A DNA stretch of 64,000 nt from Plicaturopsis crispa FD-325 SS-3 (Eukaryota > Basidiomycota > Agaricomycetes > Amylocorticiales > Amylocorticiaceae), in NCBI GenBank assembly GCA_000827205.1, contig KN832554.1:2256892-2320891 (forward strand), read 5' to 3'. Both the position numbers and the translations under genes were made by a program. Positions within the stretch are counted from its first letter, which is position 1. Each line of letters starts with the position of its first letter. The notes below the pieces were generated by a model, which made no database searches, had not been told where the DNA came from, and was given only the letters and a program-made list of their open reading frames with translations. Of this stretch, positions 22,612 through 34,031 are shown piece by piece.

Positions 22612-23679
22612 ATGGGTTCCCTACTTTCCCTCCTTCAGCGGGTACCAGCCGTCCTGCTCTGCCTACTCCCGGCCCTTCGAAGGGTACCTCATCAGACCTG
22701 GCGTATTGTTATGCGTGTCTTTGAGACGCTGTGTACTTCAGGCAATACTCTGGTCTTCAATTACGCGCAGGCTGCCGAGGTTTACAAGCGCTCTCCGTCG
22801 ATCTTTCTGAAATCGCCACAGGAACATATCCGCGAGTCATGGACAGATGGTGGGGGAGAATGTCCGCCTGGGTGAGCTCGCATTATGTTCTTGCCGTGGA
22901 TTCATCGCTGAAGAAGTTGAGCAGATGGATCCGTATACATTTCCACGCGAAATTCGCGGATTACATGAACATGAAGGCGGAGGACTTGTCATTCATTGCA
23001 CCTCTGGACCGCAAGACAGGCGAACTGGACCTAGCATTCGTATACGAGGGACTTGGACTCGAGTCCTATGCTGTATGTCGCGCGCTGAACTCGACAATTG
23101 GGGGCTCAATTACTGAATGACGAGACAGATCATAGACCCCGTGCGGTTCACAGTGTTCGAACCTCGGCGGCGGGATCGTGTCTCTGCCGTTGCTCTGAAG
23201 GTGCTCACCGAGACCCAAGCACACATAACCATCTTCGGTACGCTTTCACGGCATCGATCCCAATACGCCGCCAGATTGATTGATATGATGTAGAACCATA
23301 TGCGTCGCCTCTCACCCAACGCAAGCGGGAAATCCGGCTGTACTTTCTTGGGATGTGTGACGAAGGCAACCGTGCCCACGACCCCACCCTTGAATGTGCC
23401 TTTGGTGGTACCCTTCGCCGTGCATGTCACGCGATCTCGCATCTGGACGACGCAAACGCCAGCGAACTGAGTGTCACACACTTCTTGCAAGCGTTTTCGA
23501 GCCTGTTGTTGTATGTGTGCAAACTTTTCTGGGCACTTACACAGCCCTCTCGTGCAATCTTGCACGCGTACTGTACGTCGGGCAGGATTGAGGGAGAGGA
23601 TTTGCGCGAAATACATGATGGGGTGGATGTCTTTTTTTGGACCGTCTTCGTCGGAATCTGCTGGTGGTACGACTGCTGA
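22612..23679 (+). CDS. Uncharacterised protein (four exons)
   Basis: Unknown family. Four exons with matching phases: 22612-22871, 22925-23072, 23129-23237, 23294-23679. The product is about 300 residues. Recognisable stretches: MGSLLSLLQRVPAVLLCLLP (a hydrophobic N-terminal segment, possible signal anchor), FNYAQAAEVYKRSPSIFLKS, YMNMKAEDLSFIAPLDRKTG, IIDPVRFTVFEPRRRDRVSA, YFLGMCDEGNRAHDPTLECA and a C-terminus ending VFVGICWWYDC. It has many Cys residues (11 or more), including a terminal Cys, and a probable hydrophobic region around SSLLLYVCKLFWALT. The joins restore open frames in three separate places, so I consider it a real gene. No function can be suggested. The minus-strand frame 23110-23616 is its shadow. 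Confidence 0.65.
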
Positions 23680-24062
23680 GCGGGAACGCGTTGCATTATG
23701 TTTTATGTTTTCTATGCCACCATATGCTCTATGTGTATCACCTTTATCACTCTATGGTTTACTTGTGTTCGTGTATCTGCTTTGCTGCACGCACGCCTTG
23801 AAGCTTGTTGGCCTACATACCTTATTACCTACCTTCCCCGCATTTCGTCGGGAATCGGGCCGGTATGTGCACCATACGTAAGGCGAGTCTTCGAGGGCGC
23901 CTTCGAGCTGTTCTTCGTCCCTTGAAGACCTCGGAGTGTCGACTGTCCTCGACATACGTGCGTTATCACCAGGAAACGTCGGTGCACACCCTAGGACGCT
24001 CACGTTCTTCCATAAACTCCCTCCTGGCTCGCTCCGACTGATAAGAGCAGTCGAAGCCCTCG
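23680..24062. other. Intergenic, no gene seen
   Basis: Overlapping short frames only; the probable promoter of the vacuolar protease lies here. Confidence 0.4.
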
Positions 24063-27000
24063 ATGACGGTCAGGGAAGCATTATCGTCCGTCTTCGGGTT
24101 CAGGCCAATTCCGACGACCATTCTCCTTGTGCTGCTCTATGCCGCGGTATTCAGCACGGTACTCGTGACGGATGAGCTGCCAGAGATACCTAATGATAGG
24201 CAAGGCCTTGACCTTGACCAGGCGAACGCGGACCTACATTTCGTGCGCACATCCTGTTCGGCAGTCCCTGTTAAGCTTTTCTAACGGACACCAAATCACA
24301 GATTGCAAGGGCGCCGCACCCGTACAACTCCCATACAAACGATGCCGTTCGCGAGTATATCCACACCCGACTGCAGGATATCGCGTCGCAACATTCGCAT
24401 GTGCACCTTTCCTCCGATCTCGTCTCTAACGCGTCCTGGGCCTCGCTAGCAGGACTCGGGACGTATTTCGAGGGCACAAATTTGCTCGTGAAGATCGACG
24501 GCACCGATCCAACCTACGCGGAGAGTGGCGGGGTGCTGTTTTCGGCGCACTACGACTCAGTATCGACCACGCCAGGTGCGACCGACGACGGGATGGGCGT
24601 CACGACACTTCTGCAAATGGTGCAGTATCTGGCGGAGAGGAGGCCGCAGCGAACGTCCGTATTCAACATCAATAACGGCGAGGAAGATGGGTTGTCCGGT
24701 GCGCATGCGTGAGCAAATCCAGCATTCCATGTAAGACGACGAGATCAAATAACTATATCTAGTTTCCTCGAGCATCCTTGGTCGAGTATACCCGACACAT
24801 TCCTCAACCTCGAAGGTGCCGCCTCTGGAGGGTACGTGTTCTGAAACATCTGGAAGTACCATCTGCTGACTCTTAGGATAGGCGACCGATGCTATTCCGA
24901 TCGACTACCACTGCGCCGCTGTACTCGTTCTTGAACAAGAACGTCCCGCATCCACATTCAAATGTGATCTCCGCTGATGCTTTCGCTCGTGGCGTCATAC
25001 GCTCCGCTACCGACTACTCAATCTACGAGAAAGGTGGGATGGATGGACTGGACTTCGCTTTTTACAAAGGCAGGAGCAAGTATCACACAAAGTACGACTC
25101 TGTTCCTGGGACCGAGGGTGGTCTCAAAGCGCTATGGGCAATGATGGAAGGCACACGAGGTGCGGGATCTGCCTTGGTGAATGACGCTGCAACACACGGA
25201 AAAGGCGATGGGGCTGTATATTTTGACCGTAAGCTAACCCTTAAGATTGTTGACATTCCGGTCACTGATACCGTTTGCATCAGTCTTTGCTGCGGTGCTC
25301 ATCGTCTTCAAACTGAACACGCTCTTTACGGCCAATATTGTCCTCCTTGCCGCGGGACCCATTGCCATTCTGCTACTCATATACTCGCGATATGCGGTTC
25401 AACGCCCGACCCGTGGCTCCCAATCAGGAGAGGCTGCCTTGCAGAGAGGCTGGAAGAATTTTAAACGGTTTGGATGGCTCAAGGGATTATGGAAGATCAC
25501 AAGATTTTGGCTCGCTCTCGCTATTGGTGTGGGGCTTCAAGTTCTCCTCGTAGTTGGATATTTAAATCTGAATCCTTTCGTGAGTATCCTCCAACTTATC
25601 ACTCTCGCTATTACTCAAAACCAGGAGATAGATCGTATATTCACACCCATATATTGTGCTCACATCGGCACTGTCACTCGCCTATCTTTCTACGGTGCTT
25701 GTCCTCAATCTCCCTGTTGCTGCATCGCCCCCGGACCAGCAGAAACTCGCCATACTTCTGCATACTTATCTGCTCACATGGATCCTCCTTCTTGTATGCA
25801 CGATTGTCCTGGCGAAGCTCCATCTTGGAGGCATCTACTGGGTCAGCGCATGGAATGCTGTCGCCCTCGTCGGGTCTGTACTTGCGCTGCTGGAGGCAAT
25901 CGTGACCGCGAGGAGTAACAGCGGTGTCATAATCTTGGATTCGGACGATGAGGAACGCGGAGATACACGATACGTGTCGGGCATTCGATACGATGTCGCT
26001 GGTAGCGATGATGGCCAGCATGAGGGTGAGGAAGTGGAGACCGAGCCAACAGAGATCACGCCCCTCGTGCAACAAAGACGTCGTGTCTCAAAAAAGGACC
26101 AAGATGGGACGATCGGGTGGTGGATCCTGCAGATGCTGGTTGTTGTTCCCGTTCCCGCGATACTCATCTTCCATATCGGAGTATTCTTGCTTGCTGCGTT
26201 GGCTCAGACGCTCGCAGATGGCTCAAGTGCGGTCAATGGTAAGCGCAACCTCTATTTCACATTACCACCGTTGCTGGAATCTGACAAAGCTTCTGCACAG
26301 TGTACGCGTCCGTGTCGGTCCTGGCACTTATCACTGTCCTTCCTTTGGCACCTTTTAGTATCAGCATTCACCGCTCCCTGAGCATATTGGTTCTAGTCCT
26401 CTTCATCGCATCGACCGCCTACACCTGGCTTGCATTCCCGTTCTCGCAAGAGGCACCAATCAAGGTCTACTTCCAGCAGCATGTCGAGCTGGATCTCGGA
26501 TACAATTCCAACTCAGCCCATAGCGGGAATGCGATTCGTGTCGTCAGCGAAATAATCAGCGCCCCGGGATACCTCGACGCGCAGATCCTCCCACAACTGC
26601 CGTCGACCTGGGGAACGGACACTCTGTGTACCCCAGGCGGACGGATGGGCTTGTGGGCGTGCACTTGGGAGGGAGGACTTATACCTTTCCCGGATGCGAC
26701 AAGTTCCAAGAAGTATACTGCCCAATCTGAAGTGCCCTCTAGCACCTGGCTTACCGTGAATATCACGCGCCTTAGCCCTGGCTCCGCACGAATCTCGATC
26801 AAAGGTGTAAACACCCGGGCGTGCCGCTTATATTTCGATGCTCCAATTACGCAGTATCGAGTGCATGGGCCGGACGGATACGTTTCAGAAAACATGCAGT
26901 CTGGCTACGAGATACCCTCGAGTGGCCTGCAGGAGGTTCGCCTATGGAGTCGAGAATGGGATCGTGAATTCGTCGTAGATGTGGACACGGCATCCGATGG

Positions 27001-27187
27001 AACACTCAGCGGAAGGGCTGCGTGTGAATGGGCGGAATACGAGAGTGCCACTGCAGGGAGCGGTGCTAGTGGTCGTGGAGGTCGGATCCCTGCCTTGGAG
27101 GAGGTGTTGTCGTTCTTGCCGAGGTGGGCAGTAGTGTCGAAGTCGGCCGATGGCCTGGTCGAAGCGTGGGGTAACTTCACGATTTGA
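24063..27187 (+). CDS. PFF1: Vacuolar membrane M28 metalloprotease
   Basis: Type II/polytopic Zn aminopeptidase of the M28 family located in the fungal vacuole membrane (yeast Pff1/YBR074W). The N-terminal span is TTILLVLLYAAVFSTVLV. The catalytic domain has FSAHYDSVSTTPGATDDGMG (Zn His, then Asp), NNGEEDGLSGAHA (catalytic Glu-Glu), FLNLEGAASGG (Zn acidic ligand) and SKYHTKYDSVPGT (last His). About nine transmembrane segments follow, such as VFAAVLIVFKLNTLF and WWILQMLVVVPVPAILIFHI. A long luminal C-terminal domain ends WGNFTI at 27187. About seven introns, e.g. 24712-24762, 26239-26300; frame intact. Length (about 880-900 aa) suits the family. The identification is strong. Confidence 0.9.
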
Positions 27188-28134
27188 TTAGGCATTGACG
27201 GTTCAAATCTTTTATCGGACATCTTTCGCAGGTATAGGTTGCTTACTGAGTACTGATACCCCATTTCTTTTGCGTTATCTCTGTAGCATAGCCAATATCT
27301 TGTTGTGTTTTGTTCATCAATGTTCATCTGAACCATGTCAGTATCGTGTGGTCGACGCCTCGACGAAATATCCGGTTCGTATACTCGAGTATATATCGCC
27401 GACTGGTCCGCGGCGCCACGGGGACAATTAGTTGATCTATACAACCTGACTCGGAGTTGCTTCGTTTCAGCGAGGGCCTTTCTACCAATACCTACTCGGT
27501 CGTAGCTGCTGCAATGCCACTACAAACCTAGGTGAGTGGGTATCCACCGACAATCAGATCACCACCCTCACGAAAACTGTATCGTATAGATGGACTTGCT
27601 TGCCCAATTCACTGGGTGGCGTCGCCGCGCGGGGCACCATGTTCGACTCCGAGGAATCTGCTCAAAAGTATTGTCCAAAATATTAATATGCTCACCTGCC
27701 AACTACTGTCTTGTGAGCCGTTTTGATTGTTTGCAGAGTCCCGCGGCAGCCTGCAGGGAGGGGGCCTTTAATTTTCTCTGGCACATTGAAATTTTGTGGC
27801 GTGTGGTGTCCGCCGAGTCGGAGGAGCCTGCTTTGTTCATTGAATTTGCATGGTTACCCGTGTGTGCTGTCACAAGCTCTCAGCTTGCTGGCGCTTCTCA
27901 CAGACCGCACAGACACGTACCTCTGTTGTATTGGCTTTTGCGTCCTCGTTTGCATTGTCCCTCAGCAACCATCGGACAACAAACTGTTTTTGTTTTTGTT
28001 CTCGGACCTCGCATATAAACGAGCTACGTACGTCCCCATGCATATGTTCATCTAACGTCACTACTACAGGTCATTCTAGTCCCTGCGATTTTGACGCGTT
28101 TATTATCATTCTACAGTAGACGTCGACTCGTGCA
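27188..28134. other. Intergenic, no gene seen
   Basis: Almost 950 nt with several overlapping frames (longest 142 codons at 27590-28018, Cys/Arg-rich). None has consistent codon bias or splice partners. It is AT-richer than the flanking genes. Confidence 0.4.
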
Positions 28135-29839
28135 ATGGCCCCGAGTAAGGCTTCACTCCTCTACGCTCGTCATAGAGGCTAGCATGAACTGAAGACTGCT
28201 AATATCTAGGAATTTGCGGATTTAAATGGCACGGCCTAGCCCTGCGTCGGAGGCAGCCTGTTGACCTTGACGCATGGATAATATCGGAGCCCTTTGACTT
28301 TCGACGTACGCCTCAAGGCAATCCCACTCAATCCGATAATATGCAAGACGAAAGGCAACCAGGTGTACCTGGGCCCCGACCACTCAGGCACGAGACACGA
28401 CGCCTACCTCGTAAACCTATCCCATCATATTCTCCATACGTATCCGGGGACAGGCCTTTACAATCGCCTGTTGTGTCGGCCCCTCGTTCTCCCAAAAAGA
28501 TCAGGCGTAATGAAATCCTGTCTCCAACGGCTCTCCCATCTGGAGCGGGTCCATCCTCAGGTCCTGCTAACACAAGGTCTACCGTCCCGAAACGCCCAGC
28601 AACTTCTTCGTACGGCATCGACGAGACGAAGAGCTCGAGACCAAGTTCCTCTTCGGGTCCCAATACGCTTCAGCTGGACATTGACGGGAACATCTTTGAT
28701 CAAGACACCAATAAGGCGACACCTCATGCTAAACTAAGTCCGCAGCCTCATCGCTCCTCCTCTGAAGCCCGTGATGAGCAGTCTAATGGTATTTCCTCTC
28801 ATGACGTAGCGACACGTATGCTCGGACTCGATACTCCACCGAGGCCGTCGTCTACCGTTGCTCGAAAGCATAGAAAAAGCGGACCTGCGGAGTCACCACT
28901 ACAGTCATCTGTGAAAAACGGACAAGCAACAGCTAGACCATCGCCACTACAAATTCAAAATACTGATCCGACAACATCAGGGAACTATGGACTTATGGCT
29001 CTCGAGTCTGAATATAACGGTTCAACTCCCGCTGGGCATTCCATCAATACTACTCAAACAACGCCCGAACCCAGGTCGGACACTTTTTCGATAGGCGCTA
29101 AACTCTGTCTGGATAGTCTAGCAAGATTCTCCGAGGTATGCACGCCCTTATACCGTAGCTTGCTCGTCGTGGGTAGTACTGACTTCAGGCAAATCAGGTT
29201 ATGCATAAAAATGCGTTCGACGTAGTTCATCTCGTTGGCGAGCTCAGTAATACGATCAGGGATAGTGCTGACCAAATGGAGACCAAGCAAGACTCGCGTA
29301 GGGCGATACGGGACGAGAAGAAGTTACAAATGTGGGAGATCAAACGCGATTCTGTCGTCGCATCATATAATCGGTCAGTACCATCACGGTCCATCGCCCA
29401 CGGCGCTCGCCACTCAATAACCAGTCTTTCCAGAACCATAGACCTCTTACTTGAGCAAACGGACTTGCTGATGAAACGACCTCCACGGGATCGAGATAGA
29501 TGCCAGGTTGTCGACAACATGCTCATGGCGTACACTCGCAAGTTCGCAAACCTTCGAGACCTTCAGGATGTGAGCTACCTCATCGCTTAGATACAGCCTA
29601 TTGCATGCTGACTATTCGTATAGAAACTATCGGCCAAGCTCACCATCCAAATTTGCAAAGACGAATTGGCTAACGTCAAACGTGTAGCTCGACAAAAAAC
29701 ACATACCGAGCGGTCCCGTCGCGATCGTTATAGATCTGACCGCACAAGTGACGATTTGAAATGTTATGCCCTACGAGAGCAAATACGTAGCCTTCGGCAC
29801 AATGTCCACTATGACCTACCTACGCATGTAGAGGCCTAG
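28135..29839 (+). CDS. Uncharacterised Ser/Pro-rich protein with helical C-terminus
   Basis: Five exons: 28135-28144, 28210-29135, 29198-29373, 29434-29569, 29624-29839. The N-terminus (MAPRICGFKWHGLALRRRQP) is globular-looking. About 280 residues of disordered Ser/Pro/Thr/Arg-rich sequence follow. The last ~170 residues are charged and probably helical (HKNAFDVVHLVGELSNTIRD, TIDLLLEQTDLLMKRPPRDR, AKLTIQICKDELANVKRVAR), a coiled-coil-like region. No known domain. All intron phases agree. The composition suggests a nuclear or scaffold protein, but this is inference. Confidence 0.7.
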
Positions 29840-29970
29840 CACTCGACAGCATCTTTACGCACACTTACACGACTCAATATCATTTGCTCCATGTTATAAG
29901 TACGACAACCAAATACACCGCGTAACACCTACAAAGTTGCCTTCAAGAATATGACCCGTGCGTCCCAATG

Positions 29971-31077
29971 TTACGTGCTTAATTCGATCACTTCAACGTT
30001 ACGCGCCTTGTAGGTGGTGGTTCCCGTTGGACCTGGCGATCCGGAGCTACCCTCCATCTGCATATGGAAAGTTATTGGCCAGACACATCAGCACAGGAGA
30101 ACGCAAACTAGCCTGGAGATTGATGATTCTGTTCAGTAGAGCCAAATTGACCGAGCTTAGTAGAGAGCGACCTGAGCAAAAACGTTTGGAACTCACAGCC
30201 AAAGTGCTTTGCCGACAAAGCCTGCTCCGTATTGGGTAGTCTGCAAGACATTGTCCTTGTAGTAATCGATCTTCACGTCTGCGCCGTTTGGCTCGGCTGT
30301 TAGGACGGCCTTCAACGAATGAAAGGACAGATCGGTTGGCCACGAGACAAGGGTGGATTTGACGACGGAGGAGGTATTGAACGTGTTGTACCAGTTGTTG
30401 GCTGTCCCCTTCCATTCACCGATATCTGCTTCGGGCGGCCAGCCACTCACAGCCTGGATAATGTCTTTCAATAAAGAAATTTGCGAGACATATGATCCTC
30501 CGTACCGTCACCCTAAAGATAGATACCATGTAAGTGTATATTGTCCGTAAAATAGTGTAAAGACTACCAGAAAGCAGGCCAAGTCCCTGTGGCAGTCGGC
30601 GCGCTAAATTCGCCCTGTATCTGATACCCCGCCGTGTTCGTGACGGTCAGTTGAGATTTAGCATGAATCGCTCCACTAAATTGACAGATACTGTGAGATA
30701 TGAGTCGTTCGGTAGATCGGCTGATTATACCTCGCATATTTGATGGTAGGATGCGGGTTGGCCGAACTGGTAGGAGGATTGGCTCCTGAGGTCGGGGTCG
30801 CAATGAGACTCAAGGTGCTTGACGCGACGGCGATGTGGCTATGGTCCGACGAGCTTCCGACCATACGTGCAGCTGCACGCACTTGTGTGAGGCTCAAATG
30901 GATCAGCGAACCAAGGAAAATACCCGACGTACCTCCGTTGTGGTCAGACCCCCACGGGTAAAGATAGTCCCAGTAAGTCTCCAACTCAGAGTAGAACGAA
31001 AACGACGAGGCTGGAATAACCGTCGTGTCAGCGTGGACAACGACAACCATGCATGCTACAAGGATTTTGAATAGCAT
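29971..31077 (-). CDS. Secreted GH16 glucanase-like protein
   Basis: Glycoside hydrolase family 16 (beta-1,3- or beta-1,3(4)-glucan-active), secreted. The start at 31077 opens with a signal peptide, MLFKILVACMVVVVHADT. After splicing, the conserved strand LYPWGSDHNGAARM is seen, then TLSLIATPTSG, KYASGAIHAKSQLTV and GEFSAPTATGTWPAFWVTA. The catalytic motif ExDxxE is in PPEADIGEWKG (nucleophile Glu, Asp, acid/base Glu). The C-terminal strand is ALWLIINLQ plus MEGSSGSPGPTGTTTYKARN. A 7-nt microexon (30506-30512) is required. The intron after IINLQ appears to use a GC donor (GCTAGT). The stop is at 29971-29973. The family assignment is secure; subfamily and exact substrate are not. Confidence 0.88.
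30506..30512 (-). other. 7-nt microexon of the GH16 gene
   Basis: GGTGACG (minus strand) between introns 30513-30567 and 30454-30505. It completes WPAFW-VTAVSGWPPEAD; without it the catalytic domain is not in frame. Confidence 0.75.
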
Positions 31078-31255
31078 CGCTGCAGCGACTGAACGAGGCC
31101 GAGTTCTAAACGGATTCGGGGGTTAGCCGAGCGGCTTGTGCTCGGTCAAGACACTCACTGCGAAGAAAAGGCCATCGCGATGTTATATGTGTGCGAGGCT
31201 CGTGAGGTTCGACACTGGCAGTGCAAGCAAGGAACTCGCAGAGCGGCTAAGGCAC

Positions 31256-31791
31256 TTAAATACAGAGGGCACCACCTCTGCGGGCCCCATCCACCGGAGA
31301 AGTATACTGTGCACACATGGCGCAGGGTTCTTGGAGGGTAAACGAGCTGGCAATTGCACGCTCCCTCCTAAGTGAGTCTTGCAGTAGATCTCCTGCCGGA
31401 AACACTTGAGGGAGCTTTGATGCGTTTTAACGGATATTCTGTCATGAATAGGTCCAGAGTACTCACGAGTGACCGGTGTCATGACCCTATAGCTACCGTT
31501 TCTGCTTCGCATTGCTGGACCGAATGCCACGGTCAGCATGTAATAGCGACGTGGCTGCAGATGGGTACGGAAGATGATGAAGGAGATCTGAATGGCGACA
31601 CTGTGGGCATCGAGCGTGACAGCTCGGGCCTGGTGCAAGGAACAGTTGAACGTTGGAACGTTGAACACCGGCACCACTGGTACAAGAAAAGTCAGCAAAA
31701 CGACGCACGCATATGGATAGGACGAAAAAACACGCTCGCATAGACGACCCTGGACAGAACTCCATCGAAAGTCCCAGACAAAGCCATGCAT
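31256..31791 (-). CDS. Hypothetical protein
   Basis: Two exons on the minus strand. The first runs from ATG 31791 (MHGFVWDFRWSSVQG) through VTLDAHSVAIQISFIIF and YYMLTVAFGPAMRSR to a GTGAGT donor near 31467. The second begins with an acceptor near 31411, joins VTPVT-like sequence to LFPAGDLLQDSLRRERAIAS, and stops at TAA 31256-31258. A hydrophobic stretch (YACVVLLTFLVPVVPVFNV) could instead be an intron (it has a GCTGAC branch-like element and a CTTGTACCAG acceptor), so the N-terminus is uncertain. No family recognised. Confidence 0.4.
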
Positions 31792-32188
31792 TGTTCCAAA
31801 TCAAAGAGGAGGGATGGAGAAATATGTATCGTAATCGATTCGGATAAGGACCCTAAGGAGCGAGAAGGAAAGCGCTGAAGACAACATAGAATTAGGGACT
31901 GGCACAGCGAGGCTTGAGAAAAAAAGCGAATAGGATAATGAAGGAGATTAGCAATATACCATGCGAAAACACTTTTGATACATATAGCGTGCAGACGAAC
32001 TATGAAATGATGGGGGATGGGGCATGGGGAATAGTGCAGGGGAATCTATGTTTGCATGAAGGTGAAAGCTATGTTTAGGAACATATTGGACAATAGGTTA
32101 TGATATGCAGCAATGGGAGCATAGGACTGTTGATGGGTCGAGTGAAGGAGGCCGGAGGTAGTGGTGGGTGGGGCTTGAAGTCGAGCGC
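31792..32188. other. Intergenic, no gene seen
   Basis: AT-richer spacer, probably the 3' UTR of the CDH1-type gene. Confidence 0.4.
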
Positions 32189-34031
32189 TCATCGTATGAG
32201 ACGGCCATAGTCGAGGCGACTCTCTCGCTTCGCTTCGTGGTTCTCTTGCTTTGGGAAGGCATTCCAGAAACGCAGAGTCTCATCGCCAGCACCTGTGACT
32301 ATGGTCTCGCCGTCGGGGCTCATAGCGAGGTACAGGACTCGATGTGTGTGCCCTGTGAGCGAAGCGACCATGTTTAGCGTAGGGTACTTCCAGATGCAGA
32401 TCTGATTCTGCGCCGTGGTAGACGAGAAACCGTGCGTCGAAACCAGCTCGTGCGATGTGAGTGACCAGACCAAGTTGCAAACCTTGATATGAACAGACGT
32501 TAAGATTGTGACCGAGGGCGACGTAAACGAGTACTAACCTGACTGCCGGTGTCCAGCTCATTAAGCATGGTACCGTTGTACACATTCCAAAATCGGATAT
32601 GCTTGTCCTGGGTCCCTCCGCCAGTCGCCAGCACACCGGACACGTGGGGATCCCATGCAAGAGCTTTCACTGCAGCGGTGTGCTCGTGAAATTTCCATAA
32701 TGGCGCATCGCCGGCGTGCTCTCCTGCTGCGCTGGCGCTCGAAGTCCCTGCAGCCGCTCTGCTAGCGCTCGATCCGCTCATCCCACCGGCCCGGCGTGAT
32801 CCCCGAAGGTCCCAGATACATACCTTGTTATCATTTCCGCCACTCGCGAGGGTTGCGTTCTGCGGACCACCGTCGCCGCTCCATTTCAACCCGCATACTT
32901 CCTGGCGATGGCCTGCGCATATCTTGAACGGGCGGGTTTCCTTCTCACGGACGTCGCGATGATGCACCAGGCGGTCGCGTGAGCCCGAACTCAAGACATG
33001 GGCATTCCAAGCGAGCGCACCGACTCGCTGCATGTGCCCCTTGCGGTACGTCCTCTGCAACTGAAGCGTGTTCGCATCGTAGATGTGCATGTGGCCGGCC
33101 AGCGTGCCCACGGCGAGGTTGGAACCCTTCTGCACCCACGATACCGAGCTGACCGTGTCGTTCGTGGCTGACAGGTCGCACAACTTCGACACGGCGGCAT
33201 TGTGCGCCGTCCAAAGGTAGACACACGAGCCCAGGCCCACGCCTAGGACGTTCGTACTCGACCAGTCCACGAGGTTCAGGTAGAAATCGTCTGCAAGCTC
33301 CGGCGCGTCCAGCACGCGGTACGGCGTCTTGCATACGCTCCGCAACTGCCGTCGCGGGCTTTCGAGCAGGTGTCGACTCTCGGCGCGGACCGGACTCAGC
33401 GAGTATGCTTCATCAGTGGGCGTGTCCAGGCGCCGTGTGGGTGTCGCGGGATTCGATGCAGACGGAGAGTTATACGCAAAAAGGCGCTTACGCGTTGGTG
33501 TCGACGGAGTCGCAGCAGATGTCGATGCCACTGGGCGAGTCGGCGAGGCGTCCCGTCGCGGCGAGGGCGGAGTTACTTCCGTGTGTAGGATGGATGTGAA
33601 GATCGCATTGGCTTGTTCTGTAGGTTCATGGATATGATATTAGCGGTTGCACAATAGATACGCCACAATCACACACCCTTCAGCGCATCTGATTCGGTCG
33701 GTATGATTCTATTCTTTGAAGGTGTTGTTGGACCTGCGTCGTCCATAAGATGGTAGGAGGTGCGGAGGTCGCCTGAGTCTCTAGACGGCACGAATCTATC
33801 TCCATAGTCTCTCATAGATCCCCGTGGTTCTACGGGCGACTCGGGGCCACCTGCGCTGTCGCTGGTGCTTGGGCGGGACGAATCGCCTAGCGAGGGCGTT
33901 GAACCCGATGCAGAGGAGACGCCAAAGATGGGATTCATGCGTGGACGATTCCTTCTTGAGGCCTCGTCGTCGTTATCTTGATGCGAGGCACGCAGACGCT
34001 TGCCAAACGGCGAGTTTTTGAGGCCGGACAT
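32189..34031 (-). CDS. CDH1: APC/C activator, CDH1/Fizzy-related (WD40)
   Basis: Co-activator that loads substrates on the anaphase-promoting complex in late mitosis and G1 (Cdh1/Fzr1; S. pombe Ste9/Srw1). Start [14 protein letters not shown] at 34031. A C-box, DRFVPSR, lies in the N-terminus (about residues 72-80). A Ser/Thr-Pro-rich linker (CDK sites such as TPTRKR, SPVRAE) follows, then [13 protein letters not shown]-like [20 protein letters not shown]. Seven WD40 repeats include [27 protein letters not shown] and [16 protein letters not shown]. The protein ends LDYGRLIR, the C-terminal Ile-Arg tail that docks on APC/C subunits. Introns near 33620-33680 and 32480-32540. The CDH1 call over CDC20 rests on the C-box plus IR tail and the [16 protein letters not shown] form. 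Confidence 0.9.

Noticed and set aside
23110-23616. 168-codon minus-strand frame
   Set aside because: Overlaps the spliced plus-strand gene 22612-23679, whose frame is coherent across four exons; Arg/Cys composition of the minus frame is typical of a shadow.
27590-28018. 142-codon plus-strand frame
   Set aside because: Cys/Arg/His-rich composition, no homology, other equally long frames overlap, no splice partners.
31105-31160. tRNA-like start (GGTTAGCCGAGCGGCT)
   Set aside because: Resembles a Leu/Ser D-arm start, but no T arm or acceptor partner follows within 100 nt.
32945-33334. 129-codon minus frame in the CDH1 gene
   Set aside because: Shadow of the WD40 coding frame in high-GC3 sequence.
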